In this document: in pieces, positions 8,179 through 16,848 of the stretch
How the letters are laid out: every line of letters begins with the position of its first letter
How positions within the stretch are numbered: position 1 is the stretch's first letter
Assembly: GCA_029008095.1 (NCBI GenBank)
Contig: JAQXJB010000029.1
Span: 34,255 to 98,254 of the forward strand
From: Clostridiales bacterium
GTDB taxonomy: Bacteria > Bacillota > Clostridia > Oscillospirales > Oscillospiraceae
Direction of reading: 5' to 3'
DNA: 64,000 nt
Translations under genes and position numbers: made by a program
The notes under the pieces: generated by a model
The model's database searches: none
Told to the model about the DNA's origin: nothing
The model's input: the letters and a program-made list of their open reading frames with translations, nothing else

Positions 8179-8543
8179 TTGCTTGCCTCCTTTATGTGGT
8201 TGATGATCTCATCCTGGGAGATGCCGAAATCATAAAGCTCTGCGAGAGTTTTATCCAGAGCTGCCAGCAGCTCATTTCTTTTCACGCTTGTGGTTTCTTC
8301 GAGGGGAGCGGCGAATGAGCCTTTTCCGGCGGCGGAGTAGATGTAGCCCTCGGCCTCCAGCTCCTTATATGCTCGCTGGATGGTGTTGGGATTTATGGCG
8401 AGCGAGCTTGCCAACTCACGCACTGAGGGCAGTTTTTCATTTTCCTTTATCGCGCCGCTGGTTATAAGACGGCAGATGCCCTCCTTGACCTGCTCATATA
8501 TGGGTCGTCCGTCGCGATAGTTGATGTTGATCAAAAACTTCAC
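8175..8543 (-). CDS. GntR family transcriptional regulator, YtrA subfamily
   Basis: The product is 122 residues long. An N-terminal winged helix-turn-helix (YEQVKEGICRLITSGAI, LPSVRELASSLAINPNTIQRAYKELE) is followed by only about 50 residues. That is the short dimerisation tail of the YtrA subgroup rather than a large ligand domain. It is the first gene of the ABC operon and probably autoregulates it through the palindrome overlapping the -10 box. The SD is AGGAGGTG just before the ATG. Confidence 0.88.
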   Translation of the reverse strand: MKFLININYRDGRPIYEQVKEGICRLITSGAIKENEKLPSVRELASSLAINPNTIQRAYKELEAEGYIYSAAGKGSFAAPLEETTSVKRNELLAALDKTLAELYDFGISQDEIINHIKEASK

Positions 8544-8578
8544 CTCCTATTGGATTTTGGTTCTGAATAAAGTCAAAT

Positions 8579-8620
8579 GCCGCGAAAGATATTGGTTTTG
8601 CGTAACGTATCCTTCGCGGC
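8579..8620 (-). other. Stem-loop in the leader of the GntR/ABC operon
   Basis: GCCGCGAA-A-GATA (8579-8591) pairs with TATC-C-TTCGCGGC (8608-8620), leaving a 16-base loop. It lies in the untranslated leader between the predicted promoter and gntR. No T-run follows on the minus strand, so it is not a terminator. It may stabilise the mRNA. Confidence 0.55.
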
Positions 8621-8669
8621 ATTCCCTCCACTTGGTAAGCAGCATTCACTGATAGAGAAACTGTGATAG

Positions 8670-8708
8670 CTGTATTAATACAGTAGCACGAAATTGCGGC
8701 CTTGTCAA
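8670..8708 (-). promoter_or_regulatory. Promoter and palindromic operator of the GntR/ABC operon
   Basis: On the minus strand TTGACA (8703-8708) is followed after 17 bases by TACTGT (8680-8685). The perfect 14-bp palindrome CTGTATTAATACAG (8670-8683) overlaps this -10 box, a good position for repression by the YtrA-type regulator encoded first in the operon. Confidence 0.65.
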
Positions 8709-8789
8709 TAGCGCGTTGGGAAATTCTGCAGCACTCGCCGAGAAGATGGAATTTTAAAATGTACTGCCATAAAACTTTTTGTCCAATAC

Positions 8790-8831
8790 ATGCAAAAGTG
8801 TTTTGCATTTACGGCAGAGCTGTGGTACAAT
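8790..8831 (+). promoter_or_regulatory. Promoter of pth with an inverted repeat over the -35 box
   Basis: TTGCAT (8803-8808), a 17-base spacer and TACAAT (8826-8831) form the promoter. The perfect repeat ATGCAAAA-GTG-TTTTGCAT (8790-8808) covers the -35 element and could be an operator; its regulator is unknown. Confidence 0.6.
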
Positions 8832-8867
8832 CATTTATTATTATATAGTTATACGAGGTTGAAACTG

Positions 8868-9464
8868 ATGTTTTTCAAAGGAAAGGACGGGGGAGCGCCG
8901 CGCTGGATAGTGGCATTCCTCGGCAACCCTGAAAGCAAGTATGAGAGAACACGGCATAACGCGGGCTTTATGGCCGCCGCCGCTCTGGAGCAAAAGCACG
9001 GTATAAAGACCAATAAGCTCAAGTTCCACGCCTTTACCGGCGTTGGAGAGCTTGGCGGCGAGCGAGTGCTCTTCATGCGTCCCCAGACATATATGAATCT
9101 CAGCGGCGACGCGGTGGCTCCCGCGGCTGCCTTTTATAAAATACCTGCCGAGCGGGTCATAGTGGTCTTTGACGATATGGCCTTGCCGCCCGGAAAGCTC
9201 AGGGTCAGGCGCAGCGGCAGCGCCGGGGGGCATAACGGCATAAAGAGCATCATCTCCAAACTGGGAACCGACCAATTTCCCCGGGTGAAGATAGGTATCG
9301 GAGCACCTCCGAATCCGGACTATGACGTTATAAGCTGGGTAATCGGCAAGCTCAACGATTCTGACTATAAAACCATAAGCGAGGCGGCGGGAGTCGCCAT
9401 AGACGCTGTGGAGGAAATGATAAGGAACGGCGTAAATTCCGCGATGAATAAATATAACGGCTAA
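8868..9464 (+). CDS. pth: Peptidyl-tRNA hydrolase
   Basis: This 198-residue enzyme cleaves peptidyl-tRNA released from stalled ribosomes. Family motifs are FLGNPESKY (usually GLGNPG-x-Y), TRHNAGF with the catalytic His, MRPQTYMNLSG, VVFDDMALPPG and GSAGGHNGIKSI. The ORF is open from 8790, but the ATG at 8868 has a GAGG site upstream and yields the normal N-terminus. It lies alone downstream of its own promoter. Confidence 0.93.
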   Translation: MFFKGKDGGAPRWIVAFLGNPESKYERTRHNAGFMAAAALEQKHGIKTNKLKFHAFTGVGELGGERVLFMRPQTYMNLSGDAVAPAAAFYKIPAERVIVVFDDMALPPGKLRVRRSGSAGGHNGIKSIISKLGTDQFPRVKIGIGAPPNPDYDVISWVIGKLNDSDYKTISEAAGVAIDAVEEMIRNGVNSAMNKYNG

Positions 9465-9550
9465 TACGGAAAACCGGGCGGGAGCGGCCCTGTATCATAA
9501 ATCCTGTGTCCGCTTATACTCGGTGTTTAGCGTGAAAGGAAAATAGAGAA

Positions 9551-11812
9551 ATGGTAAAATATTACGACAAGGGAGTATACCTCCTTAACGGCGAGACCAT
9601 TGTGGATGCGGCAGAAGCAAAGGGCCTTGCCGCCCCGGACGAGGCAAGAGAGGGCACGATCGCCTATTCCATCATGCGTGCTCACGATAAGTCTGCAGAT
9701 CCACGGAAAATGCGCATCAAATTCGATGCGCTCATGTCCCATGACATAACCTTCGTTGGTATCATCCAGACTGCCCGCGCCAGCGGCATGAAGCGTTTTC
9801 CCATACCCTATGTCCTCACCAATTGCCACAACAGCCTCTGCGCTGTCGGAGGCACGATAAACGAGGATGACCACGGCTTTGGCCTTTCGGCCGCGAAAAA
9901 GTACGGCGGTATCTACGTTCCGGCCAATCAGGCCGTCTGCCATCAGTTCATGCGCGAGATGCTGGCCTCCTGCGGCTCTATGATCCTCGGCTCTGATAGC
10001 CACACCCGCTACGGCTGCTACGGTACTATGGGTATCGGCGAGGGCGGCGGCGAGCTTGCCAAGCAGCTTCTGGAGAATACATACGATGTGGACGCGCCCC
10101 AGGTGGTTCTTGTCTGGCTGGAGGGTACTCCCCGCAAGGGTGTAGGACCTCACGATGTTGCCATCTCTCTCTGCAAAGAGGTTTTTGGCGGCGGTCTTGT
10201 GAAGAACAAGATTCTTGAGTTCGCAGGCCCCGGCGTTGCGGGTCTTTCTATGGACTACCGCATCGGTATTGACGTTATGACCACCGAGACCTCCTGCCTG
10301 TCATCTGTATGGGTCACAGATGAGAAGGTAAGGGAATATTATGAGACCGTGGGACGCCCCGAAGCATATAAGGAGCTTAAACCGGCTGACTGTGCCTATT
10401 ATGACGCAATTGTCAAGGTAGACCTTTCTCAGCAGGAGTGCATGGTGGCGCTGCCATTCCATCCCTCCAACGCCGTAACTATCAAAGAGCTGCAGACTGA
10501 CCCGGTGGGGATCCTCACCCGCGTGCAGGAGGATTGCAACAAGCAGCTTGGCGGTCAGGTGGAGCTGAAGCTCACCGATAAGATAGTGGACGGTAAGGTA
10601 GTTGCCGACCAGGGCGTTATCGTTGGCTGTTCCGGCGGTATGTATGATAACCTCACCGAAGCAGCTGCCATTCTTGATGGCAAGAGCGTTGGTGACGGAT
10701 ATTTCAACCTTTCCGTTTATCCCTCCTCCATGCCGATTGGCATGGCCATTACCCGTGACGGTACGGCGGAGACACTCATGTCCGCGGGCGCTGTCATAAA
10801 GCCCGCCTTCTGCGGCCCCTGCTTCGGCGCGGGCGATACTCCCGGCCATAATGCGCTGAGCATCCGCCATGCCACCAGAAATTTCCCCAACCGCGAGGGC
10901 TCCAAGCCCGGCGAGGGACAGATTTCCGCCGTGGCGCTCATGGATGCCCGCAGTATTGCCGCCACCGCGGCAAATGGCGGCGTTATCACCGCCGCCACGG
11001 ATATTGAGTACGATATCCCTGAGAAAAAATATGTTTTCGACCCTTCCGCATATAATAAGCGTATCTATTTCGGTTTCGGTAAGGCAGACCCTGATGTGGA
11101 ACTGAAGTTCGGTCCCAATATCACTGATTGGCCACGCTTCAACTCTCTGGGTGATAATCTGCTGTGCAAGCTCGCGGCGGTCATCTTCGATGAGGTTACA
11201 ACGACCGATGAGCTCATTCCATCCGGCGAGACCTCCTCTTACCGCTCCAATCCCATCCGCCTTGCCGATTTCGCCCTTTCCCGCCGTGTGCCTGAGTATG
11301 TTCCCGCATCCAAGGTCATCCGCGATATGGATCAGGCCAGAAGGGCCGGGGAGAAGCCCCAGGAGGCTCTGGAGGTTCTCGGCAAGGTCAGCGACAACGC
11401 CGATCAGCTTTTGGAGAGCACGGATATCGTTTCCTGCGTCTTTGCCAAGAAGCCCGGCGACGGCAGCGCCCGCGAGCAGGCGGCGTCGTGCCAGAAGGTG
11501 CTGGGCGGCGGAGCAAATATCTGCTATGAGTATGCTACCAAGCGTTACCGCAGCAACTGCATAAATTGGGGTCTCATACCCTTTACCATAGATAGGGATG
11601 TCGACTTCGACTATGCTCCCGGCGATTACGTTTTCGTTCCCGCCATCCGCGAGGCCATTATAAATAAGCTGGAGCGCATTCCGGCTAAGGTCATAAGCGG
11701 CGACAGGGTGGATGACATTACCCTGAATCTCACGGGACTCACAGATAATGAGCGCACCATCCTGCTGGACGGCTGCCTGATGAACTATTACGCCGCCGGT
11801 CACGCGGAATAA
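9551..11812 (+). CDS. Aconitase-superfamily hydratase (YbhJ-like), probable aconitate hydratase
   Basis: The protein has 753 residues, the length of the aconitase-like YbhJ group rather than of AcnA (about 890). Iron-sulfur ligand motifs are visible: LTNCHNSLC, the GSDSHTRYGCYGTMGIGEGGGE segment and CGPCFGAGD. The C-terminal swivel domain includes NCINWGLIPF. It is separated by only 10 bases from icd, so the pair likely converts citrate through isocitrate to 2-oxoglutarate for glutamate synthesis. In many anaerobic Clostridia this is a partial, biosynthetic TCA branch. Substrate specificity is inferred from context. The SD is GAAAGGA. Confidence 0.82.
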   Translation: MVKYYDKGVYLLNGETIVDAAEAKGLAAPDEAREGTIAYSIMRAHDKSADPRKMRIKFDALMSHDITFVGIIQTARASGMKRFPIPYVLTNCHNSLCAVGGTINEDDHGFGLSAAKKYGGIYVPANQAVCHQFMREMLASCGSMILGSDSHTRYGCYGTMGIGEGGGELAKQLLENTYDVDAPQVVLVWLEGTPRKGVGPHDVAISLCKEVFGGGLVKNKILEFAGPGVAGLSMDYRIGIDVMTTETSCLSSVWVTDEKVREYYETVGRPEAYKELKPADCAYYDAIVKVDLSQQECMVALPFHPSNAVTIKELQTDPVGILTRVQEDCNKQLGGQVELKLTDKIVDGKVVADQGVIVGCSGGMYDNLTEAAAILDGKSVGDGYFNLSVYPSSMPIGMAITRDGTAETLMSAGAVIKPAFCGPCFGAGDTPGHNALSIRHATRNFPNREGSKPGEGQISAVALMDARSIAATAANGGVITAATDIEYDIPEKKYVFDPSAYNKRIYFGFGKADPDVELKFGPNITDWPRFNSLGDNLLCKLAAVIFDEVTTTDELIPSGETSSYRSNPIRLADFALSRRVPEYVPASKVIRDMDQARRAGEKPQEALEVLGKVSDNADQLLESTDIVSCVFAKKPGDGSAREQAASCQKVLGGGANICYEYATKRYRSNCINWGLIPFTIDRDVDFDYAPGDYVFVPAIREAIINKLERIPAKVISGDRVDDITLNLTGLTDNERTILLDGCLMNYYAAGHAE

Positions 11813-11822
11813 TGGAGGAAAT

Positions 11823-13037
11823 ATGGAAAAAATCAAAATGAACGTCCCTGTCGTTGAAATGGACGGAGATGAAATGACCCGCATCCTGTGGCGGATGATT
11901 AAGGACGAACTGATACTGCCCTTTGTGGAGCTCAAGACAGAGTATTATGACCTTGGCCTTATGGAGCGCGACCGTACCAATGATGAGGTCACCCACGAGG
12001 CCGCTGAGGCCGCCAAGAGGCTTGGCGTGGCTGTAAAGTGCGCTACTATCACACCCAACGTGCAGCGTATGAGCGAGTATAAGCTCAAGGAAATGTGGAA
12101 GAGCCCAAACGGTACTATCCGCAGCGTTCTGGACGGAACCGTTTTCAGAACGCCCATCGTCATCGACTGTGTAAAGCCGGTGGTGAAAAATTGGCAGAAG
12201 CCCATCACCATTGCCCGCCACGCCTACGGTGATGTTTACAAGGCTGTGGAGCTGCGTACAGACGAGCCCGGCACCGCTGAGCTGGTGTTCACCGGCGCGA
12301 GCGGCAAGGTCTCCCGGCAGACCATCCAGAAGATGTTTGGAGCGGGCGTTATCCAGGGTATGCATAATAACGAGAAATCCATTGAGAGCTTTGCGCGGGC
12401 ATGCTTTAACTACGCCATCGAAATGAAGCAGGATCTCTGGTTCTCCACAAAGGACACTATTTCAAAGGTCTATGACGGCGCTTTTAAGGAAATATTTGAA
12501 CGCATCTACGAGAATGAGTACAAGGAGCGCTTCGAGGCTCTGGGAATCAAGTATTTCTATACTCTGATCGACGATGCTGTTGCCCGTGTCATCCGCTCTG
12601 AGGGCGGTTTCATATGGGCCTGTAAAAACTATGACGGCGACGTTATGAGCGACATGGTATCCACTGCCTTCGGCAGCCTTGCCATGATGACCTCAGTACT
12701 GGTTTCGCCCGATGGTAAGTTTGAATACGAGGCGGCTCACGGCACCGTCACCCGTCATTATTACCGCCACCTTAACGGTGAGGAAACATCCACCAATCCG
12801 ATGGCGACTATCTTCGCCTGGAGCGGAGCTCTCCGCAAGCGCGGCGAAATGGACGGTCTTGCAGACCTTTGCAGTTACGCCGATAAGCTGGAGCAGGCCT
12901 GCTTTGATACCCTCAACAGCGGCGTGATGACCAAGGATCTCGCCGGTCTTGCCGAGGGCATCGAGCCTAAGGTCGTAAATACCGGGGAGTTCATCGGGGC
13001 AATTGCCACGAGACTTACCGAGCTGCTGGGCGCATAA
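11823..13037 (+). CDS. icd: NADP-dependent isocitrate dehydrogenase (homodimeric, eukaryote-like type)
   Basis: This 404-residue enzyme oxidatively decarboxylates isocitrate to 2-oxoglutarate. It begins PVVEMDGDEMTRI and contains NGTIRS in the substrate loop, FRTPI, the metal-binding Asp residues near YFYTLIDD and GDVMSDMVSTAFGSLAMM, and EAAHGTVTRHY with NPMATIFAW. These motifs place it in subfamily II, related to eukaryotic NADP-IDH, rather than the E. coli type. An SD (GGAGG) lies between the hydratase stop and this ATG. The pair ends at a terminator. Confidence 0.93.
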   Translation: MEKIKMNVPVVEMDGDEMTRILWRMIKDELILPFVELKTEYYDLGLMERDRTNDEVTHEAAEAAKRLGVAVKCATITPNVQRMSEYKLKEMWKSPNGTIRSVLDGTVFRTPIVIDCVKPVVKNWQKPITIARHAYGDVYKAVELRTDEPGTAELVFTGASGKVSRQTIQKMFGAGVIQGMHNNEKSIESFARACFNYAIEMKQDLWFSTKDTISKVYDGAFKEIFERIYENEYKERFEALGIKYFYTLIDDAVARVIRSEGGFIWACKNYDGDVMSDMVSTAFGSLAMMTSVLVSPDGKFEYEAAHGTVTRHYYRHLNGEETSTNPMATIFAWSGALRKRGEMDGLADLCSYADKLEQACFDTLNSGVMTKDLAGLAEGIEPKVVNTGEFIGAIATRLTELLGA

Positions 13038-13050
13038 GGATAATTACAAT

Positions 13051-13086
13051 GATCCCTCTGATGAGCATGAGCACATCAGAGGGATC
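13051..13086. terminator. Bidirectional terminator between icd and folD
   Basis: GATCCCTCTGATG pairs perfectly with CATCAGAGGGATC and is followed by GTTTTC on the + strand. It serves the convergent icd and folD transcripts. Confidence 0.8.
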
Positions 13087-13095
13087 GTTTTCATA

Positions 13096-13947
13096 TCAGA
13101 TTGTTTTTGCCGCTGCATCGACAACGTGGCTTACAAGCACGGCTGTGGTAACAGAGCCAACGCCGCCGGGGACGGGAGTGATGGCGGAAACTATGGGCTC
13201 AGCTTCCTCAAAGCATACATCGCCGCATAGCTTTCCCTTTTCCTCGCTCCAATTTATGCCCACGTCTATCACTGCCTGACCGGGGCGAAAATATTCTCCG
13301 TCAATGGTCTCGGCGTGGCCGGCGGCAACGATTACGATGTCCGCTTCCCGGGTAATGCTGGGTATATCCGCTGTGCGGGTATGGCAGATGGTGACGGTGG
13401 AATTCCTGGCCATGAGCATCATGGCCACGGGTCTGCCAACCACAAGACTGCGGCCGATAACGGCGGCTCGCTTGCCGCTGCACTCGATGCCGTAGTGCTC
13501 AAGTATTTCCATGCAGGCTTCGGCAGTACAGGGGGGATAACCCTCTCCGCTGCCGGTAAATACTCCGGCCAGAGAACCGGAGGTGATGCCGTCCACATCC
13601 TTTGAGGGAGCAAGGGCGCGGCAGACGGCTTTCTCGTCGAGCTGAGAGGGGAGAGGGCGGAGGATAAGAACGCCGTGAACGCTTTCGTCCTTGTTGAGCC
13701 CGTCCAACACGGCCATAAGCTCGGCCTGTCCCACATCGGCGGGGAATGTGACGTTTTTCACCTCAACGCCAGCCGCGGCGCAGCGCTTCATAGCGCCTTT
13801 TTCATATGAAATATCGTCCGCACGCTCGCCTACGCGCAGAATTGCCAGCGTGGGCGAAACGCCTTCCCGCTTCAATTCCTCTACTTTGGCCGTTGACCTT
13901 GCATTCAGGGCTGCTGCTACGGCAGAACCTTTTAGAATCTCCGCCAT
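13096..13947 (-). CDS. folD: Bifunctional methylene-THF dehydrogenase / methenyl-THF cyclohydrolase FolD
   Basis: The 283-residue protein interconverts methylene-, methenyl- and 10-formyl-THF. The N-terminal domain has the variant YEKGAMKRCAAAGV with the catalytic Lys region and RPLPSQLDE (usually LPLP). The dinucleotide domain has GRSLVVGRPVAMML and ends in TPVPGGVGSVTTA. The ATG at 13947 is chosen because the preceding gene stops in TGAaATG immediately before it and GGGAGG lies upstream, so the two are translationally coupled. It is the last gene of metF-fchA-folD. Confidence 0.92.
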   Translation of the reverse strand: MAEILKGSAVAAALNARSTAKVEELKREGVSPTLAILRVGERADDISYEKGAMKRCAAAGVEVKNVTFPADVGQAELMAVLDGLNKDESVHGVLILRPLPSQLDEKAVCRALAPSKDVDGITSGSLAGVFTGSGEGYPPCTAEACMEILEHYGIECSGKRAAVIGRSLVVGRPVAMMLMARNSTVTICHTRTADIPSITREADIVIVAAGHAETIDGEYFRPGQAVIDVGINWSEEKGKLCGDVCFEEAEPIVSAITPVPGGVGSVTTAVLVSHVVDAAAKTI

Positions 13948-13948
13948 T

Positions 13949-14566
13949 TCAGCAAAACCTCCCATATACGCTCTCATAGACAGAATCAGCTATTTTCCAA
14001 TATTTGTCCATCAGGGCATCCACACGGGCGTTCAGCTCTTCTGCGTACGCTCTGTCGGTCATGAGCTTCGTATTTACCTTCACGTTCAGGGCGGATCCGT
14101 AAAGAGCGGCCCAACAGAATACAACGCCGCTTCCTACATCTGATACGATAGAGCCGCTGACTTTTTCCGCAAGCTCGCTGTGAAGTTCAATGGCTCGGCA
14201 AGCGAGCCCAAGTATCTTCATGGGGACTGAAGCAGCTTCCCGGAAACATTTTTCAAGTATCTCAGCGCGTCCCGGGTCATCCTTTGGGATGCCATATGCG
14301 TTGGAAAGCGGCTCAAAAGCGGTGACGTCCTCGTCAACGCAGCTAAGGAGAGAAAGACGAATGTTATCGGCTTCCTCAAGAATACGGAGTATATCCGGCT
14401 CAACGTCAGCGTGCTGCTCTTTGCCGAGAGTAAAATTTCCGACCATTGAGCCAAGGGCGATGCCCAGCGCGCCGACCAGCGCGGCGACACTGCCGCCGCC
14501 GGGAACGGGGCTTTTTGCGGACAAAGCCTCGGCGAAGGTACGGATGCTCATATCGTTCATAGACAT
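13949..14566 (-). CDS. fchA: Cyclodeaminase/cyclohydrolase family protein (FchA-like)
   Basis: This 205-residue all-helical protein belongs to the FTCD cyclodeaminase domain family (SPVPGGGSVAALVGALG near the N-terminus). It would act as formimido-THF cyclodeaminase or methenyl-THF cyclohydrolase. No formiminotransferase domain is fused. It sits between metF and folD, so a cyclohydrolase role in one-carbon flow is most likely. The SD is AAGGAGG. Confidence 0.85.
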   Translation of the reverse strand: MSMNDMSIRTFAEALSAKSPVPGGGSVAALVGALGIALGSMVGNFTLGKEQHADVEPDILRILEEADNIRLSLLSCVDEDVTAFEPLSNAYGIPKDDPGRAEILEKCFREAASVPMKILGLACRAIELHSELAEKVSGSIVSDVGSGVVFCWAALYGSALNVKVNTKLMTDRAYAEELNARVDALMDKYWKIADSVYESVYGRFC

Positions 14567-14588
14567 AAAGATGCCTCCTTCGTCTGCT

Positions 14589-15512
14589 TTACATATCCTT
14601 TATGCCGGACATTTCCACCAGCTTAGCCACGTCCTCATATTTGTTCAGTGCGTAAAGGTGGATGCCGTTGATGCCGCAGACGCGGTATTCGTCAATCAGA
14701 CGCACAGTATACTCCAGGCCGGCCTCCTTAAAGGCGGCTTTCTTTCCTGCAACATCGGCGTCGTATGGGTCGCTTACAAAGGGATTGGGGAATATCCAGT
14801 ATTTAGATATTATTTCGCAAAGTTCTCTGGGCATAACGCAGCCGTTACGGCTGAGAGCCATGTTGATAGTGGCGGCAGCGTCCAGAACGGGCATGATGCC
14901 CACATCGACGGGCATGGTGACGCCTGCTTTACGTATGGCGTCCAGCCAGCGGAGGAACTGGTCCATATCCCAACAGAGCTGGGTCATGATGTAATCCGCC
15001 CCTTCATCCTGCTTTTGCTTAAGAAAGGAGATGTCGGCCTCAAGACTGCGGCAGGCGATGTGTCCCTCGGGAGAACCGGCCACGGCTATGGTGAATTTAT
15101 CGCCGAATTCGTCGCGAACAAACTTGACCAGCTCGGTGGCGTAGCACAGATCGCCGCCGGTTCCTGTCCAGCCGAAGGGGAGGTCGCCTCGCAGGGCGAG
15201 GATGTGGTCGATGCCTCGGTCAAGATAATTCTGCAGCTGCTCCCGGATGCTCTCACGAGTGTTGCCGATGCAGGTGAAGTGAGCCACAGGGGTGGAGTTG
15301 TGGGCCTTTATTGCCTCCAAAACGGGGAGCTGCTTGCCTACGTTGGTGCCGCCTGCTCCGTAGGTGCAGGAAATATAATCGGGCTTCATTGTGGAAAGCT
15401 TATCCAGTACGCCGCCTTCACCCAACAGCTTCTTTTCGCCGGCTTCGGTTTTCGGAGGGAAAAGCTCGAATGAGAATGCCATGCGCTGCTTCATAAGTTC
15501 GCTCATCTTCAT
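14589..15512 (-). CDS. metF: 5,10-methylenetetrahydrofolate reductase
   Basis: The 307-residue flavoprotein reduces methylene-THF to methyl-THF. Motifs are FELFPPKTEAG with the catalytic Glu, SCTYGAGG, HFTCIGNT, LALRGDLP and the TQLCWD region. It leads a tight minus-strand group with fchA and folD, covering the formyl-to-methyl steps that feed methionine synthesis or a methyl branch of acetogenesis. Only the folate steps are visible, so acetogenesis itself is not shown. The SD GGAAGGAG lies 11 bases upstream. Confidence 0.93.
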   Translation of the reverse strand: MKMSELMKQRMAFSFELFPPKTEAGEKKLLGEGGVLDKLSTMKPDYISCTYGAGGTNVGKQLPVLEAIKAHNSTPVAHFTCIGNTRESIREQLQNYLDRGIDHILALRGDLPFGWTGTGGDLCYATELVKFVRDEFGDKFTIAVAGSPEGHIACRSLEADISFLKQKQDEGADYIMTQLCWDMDQFLRWLDAIRKAGVTMPVDVGIMPVLDAAATINMALSRNGCVMPRELCEIISKYWIFPNPFVSDPYDADVAGKKAAFKEAGLEYTVRLIDEYRVCGINGIHLYALNKYEDVAKLVEMSGIKDM

Positions 15513-15567
15513 AGTGTTTGTGCTCCTTCCTAAAAGCTGTATATCCGAGTATTAATTATGTTCTGTT

Positions 15568-16848
15568 TCACAATGTTACAAGGCCTGCGTCCAGCATTTT
15601 CTGCAGACTCATGAGTATGCCGGTCTTTGCGTGAAACCAGGTGAGACCGCCCTGAAAGTACACAGCATAAGGCGGACGAATTGGCCCGTCGGCGCTCAGC
15701 TCTATGGAAGAGCCTTGTACGAACGCGCCCGCCGCCATAATTACCTCGGAGTCGTAGCCGGGCATTGCCCAGGGAACGGGCGTGACATAGCTGTCCACGG
15801 GCGCCGCGGCCTGTATGCCCTGGCAGAAAGCGATAACGCCCTCAGGGCTGCCCAGCTCAACGGCCTGGATTATGTCATATCGGGGCTCCGTAGAGTTGGG
15901 AACCACCTTAAAGCCGAGGCTTTCATAAACATTTGCGGCAAAAACGGAGCCCTTCAGTGCGCCGGCAGTGACGGTGGGGGCAAGGAAAAAGCCCTGGAAG
16001 AAGGAGGGAAGCAGACCTAAATTAGCGCCTACCTCCTGACCGAGGCCAGGTGCGGAAAGGCGGTAGGCGCACTGCTCCACGCATTTGGCCGTGCCGCAGA
16101 TGTAGCCTCCGATGGGGGCAAGACCGCCGCCGGGATTCTTAATAAGAGAGCCGACTATCATATCAGCACCCAGATCCGAGGGCTCAATAGTCTGCACGAA
16201 TTCCCCGTAGCAGTTATCCACCATGCAGATAATGTCCGGATTTATGGACTTTATAAAGGTGATAAGTTCACCTATCATCTCCGAGGAGAAAGTCAGGCGG
16301 GTTTGGTAGCCCTTGGAACGTTGGATGGTTACCAGCTTGGTGCGCTCGTTTATGGCGGCGCGAATTCCGTCATAGTCAAAGCTGCTGTCAGGCAGAAGAT
16401 CCACCTGACGGTAGCTTACGCCGTATTCCTTAAGGGAGCCTATGGAATCCCGGATGCCAATGACTTCCTCAAGGGTATCATAGGGACGGCCAACAGGAGA
16501 GAGGAGCTCATCACCGGGGCGGAGATTTGCGGAAAGAGCCACGGCCAGGGCATGGGTACCGCAGGTTATCTGTGGGCGCACAAGGGCTGCCTCGGTGTGG
16601 AAGGTGTCAGCGTAGACCTTTTCAAGAGTCTCGCGTCCTCCGTCGTTGTAGCCATAGCCAGTGGTGGCGGCGAAGTGGGCGGCGTTGACCCGGTTCTTCT
16701 GCATGGCGGAAAGCACCTTGGCCTGATTGAACTCAGCCACCCGGTCTATCTCATCGAAGCGGGGGAGGAGCTTCTCTATGATCTTCTCGCCGTATTCATA
16801 GACCTCGGGGGAAATGCCCATGCGGGCGTATATTTCTTTAGTATCCAT
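15568..16848 (-). CDS. PLP-dependent protein of the aluminium-resistance / methionine gamma-lyase family (YnbB-like)
   Basis: The product has 426 residues and a fold-type I aminotransferase/lyase pattern. It contains FAATTGYGYND, PQITCGTHALA, the cofactor Asp in IICMVDNCYGEF and the probable PLP lysine in GSLIKNPGGG. The family is annotated as aluminium resistance protein; the reaction has not been firmly established and is probably on a sulfur amino acid. It overlaps the end of the upstream capA-like gene by 11 bases and precedes metF by 55 bases, so it may be co-regulated with methionine and one-carbon genes. Confidence 0.85.
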   Translation of the reverse strand: MDTKEIYARMGISPEVYEYGEKIIEKLLPRFDEIDRVAEFNQAKVLSAMQKNRVNAAHFAATTGYGYNDGGRETLEKVYADTFHTEAALVRPQITCGTHALAVALSANLRPGDELLSPVGRPYDTLEEVIGIRDSIGSLKEYGVSYRQVDLLPDSSFDYDGIRAAINERTKLVTIQRSKGYQTRLTFSSEMIGELITFIKSINPDIICMVDNCYGEFVQTIEPSDLGADMIVGSLIKNPGGGLAPIGGYICGTAKCVEQCAYRLSAPGLGQEVGANLGLLPSFFQGFFLAPTVTAGALKGSVFAANVYESLGFKVVPNSTEPRYDIIQAVELGSPEGVIAFCQGIQAAAPVDSYVTPVPWAMPGYDSEVIMAAGAFVQGSSIELSADGPIRPPYAVYFQGGLTWFHAKTGILMSLQKMLDAGLVTL

